Shown here: positions 61,731 to 64,000 of the stretch, in pieces
How positions within the stretch are numbered: the stretch's first letter is position 1
Layout: each line of letters starts with the position of its first letter
NCBI GenBank assembly: GCA_964501185.1
Contig: CAZCRT010000009.1
Coordinates: forward strand, 1 to 64,000
Length of the DNA stretch: 64,000 nt
DNA from: BS150m-G50 sp964501185 [NCBI: uncultured Bacteroidia bacterium]
Lineage (GTDB): Bacteria > CAIWAD01 > BS150m-G50
Reading direction: 5' to 3'
Program-made: the position numbers and the translations under genes
Notes under the pieces: generated by a model
What the model was told of the DNA's origin: nothing
The model's input: only the letters and a program-made list of their open reading frames with translations
Databases searched by the model: none

Positions 61731-62514
61731 CTTTGTCCCCCGCCACCAGCCGCATCAGCCCGAAGAGGGCGAAACTGACCAGCAGAAAAACTGCAGTAAC
61801 CGGCAGGGCGTATTTGAGGCCGAAAGTACCGAGTCGTTCATACATCATCACCGGCGTAACCATCGGATGGTAGGCGATAATGATCACAGCACCGAACTCA
61901 CTCATGCCACGCGCCCACATCAATATCATCCCGGAGAGAATTGAACGGCGTGCCAGCGGCAGCGTGATAGTGAGAAATACCCGCCAGGGTGATGCCCCCA
62001 GGCTGAGCGCAACTTTCTCCAGCCTTTCCGGGACTGCCTTAAAGCCATCGTGAGCCGCATGTATTAAAAACGGAATACTGACAAAGGCCATAGCAGCCAT
62101 GATGCCGGCAGGTGCGCCGGTCAACTGCAGGCCGATTTTCTCCGCCATACCGCCCAGCAACCCCTCGCGTGAAAGAACTACCAGCAGGGCAATACCGGCT
62201 GCGGAATGGGGAATGATAACCGGCAGATCAATCACACCCCGCACCAGGCGGCCCAGAGGAAAACGGTGCCGGGCCAGCAGCCAGGCAAAAGGAACAGCGG
62301 GAATCGCAAAGAGCAGAGTTGCCCCCAGCGAAGTCCAGAGTGTCAGCCAGATACTGCTTTGAACTGCGCTTTCCTGTGCAGTCTCCAGAATGACTGCAGG
62401 GGAACTGCGCAGAAAGACCGCCAGCAGTGGTGCCACAATGAAGAGCAGCACCACCCCGCCCAGCAGGGTGAAGAGCAGCTGTAACCTGTCCGGTTTGCGT
62501 GCAGAGGAAATCAA
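61720..62514 (-). CDS. modB: Molybdate/tungstate ABC transporter permease
   Basis: A 264-residue membrane protein with about six helices and the binding-protein-dependent permease motif KVALSLGASPWRVFLTITLPLAR (EAA loop). It partners ModC and ModA. The TTG start at 62514 overlaps the modA stop and has GGGGAGG 4 bases upstream. Confidence 0.93.
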   Translation of the reverse strand: MISSARKPDRLQLLFTLLGGVVLLFIVAPLLAVFLRSSPAVILETAQESAVQSSIWLTLWTSLGATLLFAIPAVPFAWLLARHRFPLGRLVRGVIDLPVIIPHSAAGIALLVVLSREGLLGGMAEKIGLQLTGAPAGIMAAMAFVSIPFLIHAAHDGFKAVPERLEKVALSLGASPWRVFLTITLPLARRSILSGMILMWARGMSEFGAVIIIAYHPMVTPVMMYERLGTFGLKYALPVTAVFLLVSFALFGLMRLVAGDKDVT

Positions 62515-63524
62515 TTGACCTCCCCGGATGGCAGGGCAAACTTCTGCAGTGCTGTCGGGATATTACCCCAGGTTGCTGTCGGTGACGGCACCATTCCCGG
62601 TTGCCCCTGCTCGGCAAGAATCCGCATACCCTTATCCTCAGCCAGCAGGAACTGCATGAAGGCCAGTGCCAGTTCCGGATGTGGCGGGTCAGCCGGGATT
62701 GTTACACCGTAAAGCATCGGCTCACCAAGCTTGGTGATAGTAGTTCCGGGAGATTTCCCGGCAATCTCCAGTGTCGCTGTTCGATAGAAGTCAGCCAGCA
62801 ACGGTTGCCCGAGATTGATTTCCGGTGGCAGCGGGAGAATCTTCAGGTGGTGCTGGAAGGCAACTGAGCGGTAGATAAAGAGGTAGTCGATATGTCCCAC
62901 CTCCAGCAGCGCCAGCAGATCGGTTTCACGCGGCCGGATCGCTTCCCTGTCTTTGGCCAGCAGGGTAGCTGTTAAACCAGGTTGCCGGTAGTGCATCTCT
63001 GCCAGCTTTATTGTCAGCACCGAGCGATAGCCGCAGGGATCAGCATCAGGATCGGAACGGCCGTAGGTGATATCGTCTCTCTGCAACATGTGATACCAGT
63101 TGTCACCGTTGATTTCATCACTCTTGCGCGAGCTTTCGTGATACGCCAGCACCAGTTCATTGGTAGCCAGCGGAATATTCCATCCGGCAAATTCCGGAAT
63201 CAGCAGCTGGTCGATAACTGTGTAGTCTGCCGATGCGAAAACATCGCAAGGTCTGCCCAGTTCACTTATCTTGCGTGCACAGGTGCGACTGCCGGCAGCT
63301 TCAAGCAGTACCGTCACATCAGGATGCACTTCCTCAAAGGCAGCGGCGATCAACTGGAAAGGAACACCGAGACTGCCGGCGTGAAAGATTACGAGCTCCC
63401 CCTGCAGCGGTTCAGCAGCCTCGACGGTAAGACAACTGATGAACAACATCAGCGGAAAGAGCGGGAACCTCCCGGCACCGTTCGGTTTAAACTCAGCGGA
63501 AGGAATTTTCATCAAAGCACTCAT
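62511..63524 (-). CDS. modA: Molybdate/tungstate-binding periplasmic protein (WtpA-like)
   Basis: A 337-residue substrate-binding protein with a signal peptide (about 19-36, ending VEA). Blocks seen are LVIFHAGSLGVPFQLIAAAFEE, EAAGSRTCARKISELGRPCDVFASAD, YGRSDPDADPCGYRSVLTIKLAE and YGVTIPADPPHPELALAFMQFLL. The DPDADPCGYR box is typical of the WtpA/ModA group that binds tungstate or molybdate; which oxyanion cannot be told. ATG 63524 overlaps the end of modE and has GAGG 6 bases upstream. Confidence 0.92.
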   Translation of the reverse strand: MSALMKIPSAEFKPNGAGRFPLFPLMLFISCLTVEAAEPLQGELVIFHAGSLGVPFQLIAAAFEEVHPDVTVLLEAAGSRTCARKISELGRPCDVFASADYTVIDQLLIPEFAGWNIPLATNELVLAYHESSRKSDEINGDNWYHMLQRDDITYGRSDPDADPCGYRSVLTIKLAEMHYRQPGLTATLLAKDREAIRPRETDLLALLEVGHIDYLFIYRSVAFQHHLKILPLPPEINLGQPLLADFYRTATLEIAGKSPGTTITKLGEPMLYGVTIPADPPHPELALAFMQFLLAEDKGMRILAEQGQPGMVPSPTATWGNIPTALQKFALPSGEVN

Positions 63525-63867
63525 CGAAAACCTCTATTACAGCCTTCTCCACACCCCGGCGGAAATTTCCATAGTTCCGCAACCACCGTTCCCCCAGAGC
63601 AGTGAGTTGCATCTCACCACCGGACCTGCCGCCACGATGCCGCTCAACCAGTTGACAACCGAGGCTTGCTTCAGCTTTGCGCAGGTCACCCCACGCTTTG
63701 CGATAGCTGATCTCCATTGCCTGTGCAGCTCCCTGGAGAGACCCCTCGCGACCGATCGCCATCAGCAGGCGCCATTTCCCATCCCCGAAAGCTCCCTCTG
63801 TGTCGTCCCGGGAAATCCACAGTTTACAACGGGGGCACAGCCCGGATTCACCTTTCCTGGCAGCCAT
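63493..63867 (-). CDS. modE: ModE-type winged-helix regulator with N-terminal Cys pair
   Basis: A 124-residue DNA-binding protein. The LysR/ModE-like winged helix spans about 30-100 (GKWRLLMAIGREGSLQGAAQAMEISYRKAWGDLRKAEASLGCQLVERHRGG). Full-length ModE has C-terminal molybdate-binding domains that are absent here, so this is the short form. An N-terminal CPRC pair may bind Zn. It is the first complete gene of the mod-moe-moa transcript and probably regulates it. The end overlaps the modA start by 32 bases. Confidence 0.85.
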   Translation of the reverse strand: MAARKGESGLCPRCKLWISRDDTEGAFGDGKWRLLMAIGREGSLQGAAQAMEISYRKAWGDLRKAEASLGCQLVERHRGGRSGGEMQLTALGERWLRNYGNFRRGVEKAVIEVFDECFDENSFR

Positions 63868-63868
63868 G

Positions 63869-64000
63869 CTATTTAAAACAGCCCAGGCGGCAGGCAGCGA
63901 TACGGATATCGTGACGGTTGCAGATTCCGGCTATTACCATCGGATCGATCCCGAGTTCATCAGCCATTTTAATGGCATCGTCGCAGTTGAATCTGGATTT
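63869..64000 (-). CDS. Partial gene at the window edge, C-terminal 43 residues
   Basis: The minus strand is open from the window end to a TAG at 63871-63869 and encodes FNCDDAIKMADELGIDPMVI, then AGICNRHDIRIAACRLGCFK, just upstream of modE (2 bases between them). The Cys pattern and short helical segments recall small proteins found beside molybdenum genes in anaerobes, but I cannot name the family. The start lies outside the window. Confidence 0.6.
   Translation of the reverse strand, partial: KSRFNCDDAIKMADELGIDPMVIAGICNRHDIRIAACRLGCFK

Overview
The window reads as chromosomal DNA of an anaerobic or facultatively anaerobic Gram-negative bacterium of the FCB group (the wider Bacteroidota/Ignavibacteria/Cloacimonadota-like assemblage). 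The main reason is that six large secreted proteins end in a type IX secretion (T9SS) sorting domain with the NYPNPFNP signature. The N2O reductase is the Sec-exported clade II form, and coding density is interrupted by repeat-rich intergenic stretches. The exact phylum cannot be told from the sequence. No rRNA, tRNA, CRISPR array or intact transposase was found.

Region 1 (about 0.3-12.8 kb, + strand) is a nitrous-oxide respiration supercluster. An extended -10 promoter and a structured, attenuator-like leader precede an FAD/iron-sulfur oxidoreductase, a Rieske protein, a fused cytochrome b and a pentaheme cytochrome c. These are followed without a break by nosZ, a NosB-like membrane protein, an unknown lipoprotein, nosD, nosF, nosL and nosY. 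nosR, nosG and nosH are absent from the window. The bc-type complex is the obvious electron route from menaquinol (and perhaps NAD(P)H) to NosZ. Region 2 (13.1-15.9 kb, +) is a selenium/sulfur handling set: yedE, yedF/tusA, a cysteine desulfurase-like PLP enzyme and a DUF3343 carrier. It sits behind a 340-base structured spacer.

Region 3 (16-21.3 kb, -) holds miscellaneous membrane and envelope genes. Region 4 (21.3-38.4 kb, -) encodes giant T9SS-exported surface proteins: two beta-helix proteins (one cut by an in-frame TGA), a tandem pair of C25/gingipain-like proteins lacking the usual histidine, and an orphan sorting-domain fragment. Region 5 (38.4-45.4 kb) contains a 67-bp tandem repeat, two secreted proteins that share a C-terminal domain, a lipoprotein serpin, a DUF3788 protein and an ABC-F protein. 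Region 6 (45.7-52.8 kb, -) is a housekeeping operon dusB-pdxA-methyltransferase-ftsE-ftsX, plus a patatin/outer-membrane-barrel protein. Region 7 (53-56.3 kb) has two more T9SS cargo proteins, a hairpin-rich stretch and a roughly 363-bp inverted-repeat element resembling a MITE.

Region 8 (56.3-64 kb, -) is a molybdenum locus: modE, modA, modB, modC, a Cys-rich P-loop protein, moeA, a compact moaA, moaC and a MOSC-MogA fusion. Molybdate import and cofactor assembly are therefore encoded together. Selenium handling in the same window raises the possibility of selenium-dependent molybdenum enzymes elsewhere in the genome. All functional calls are by motif reading; no database search was run.
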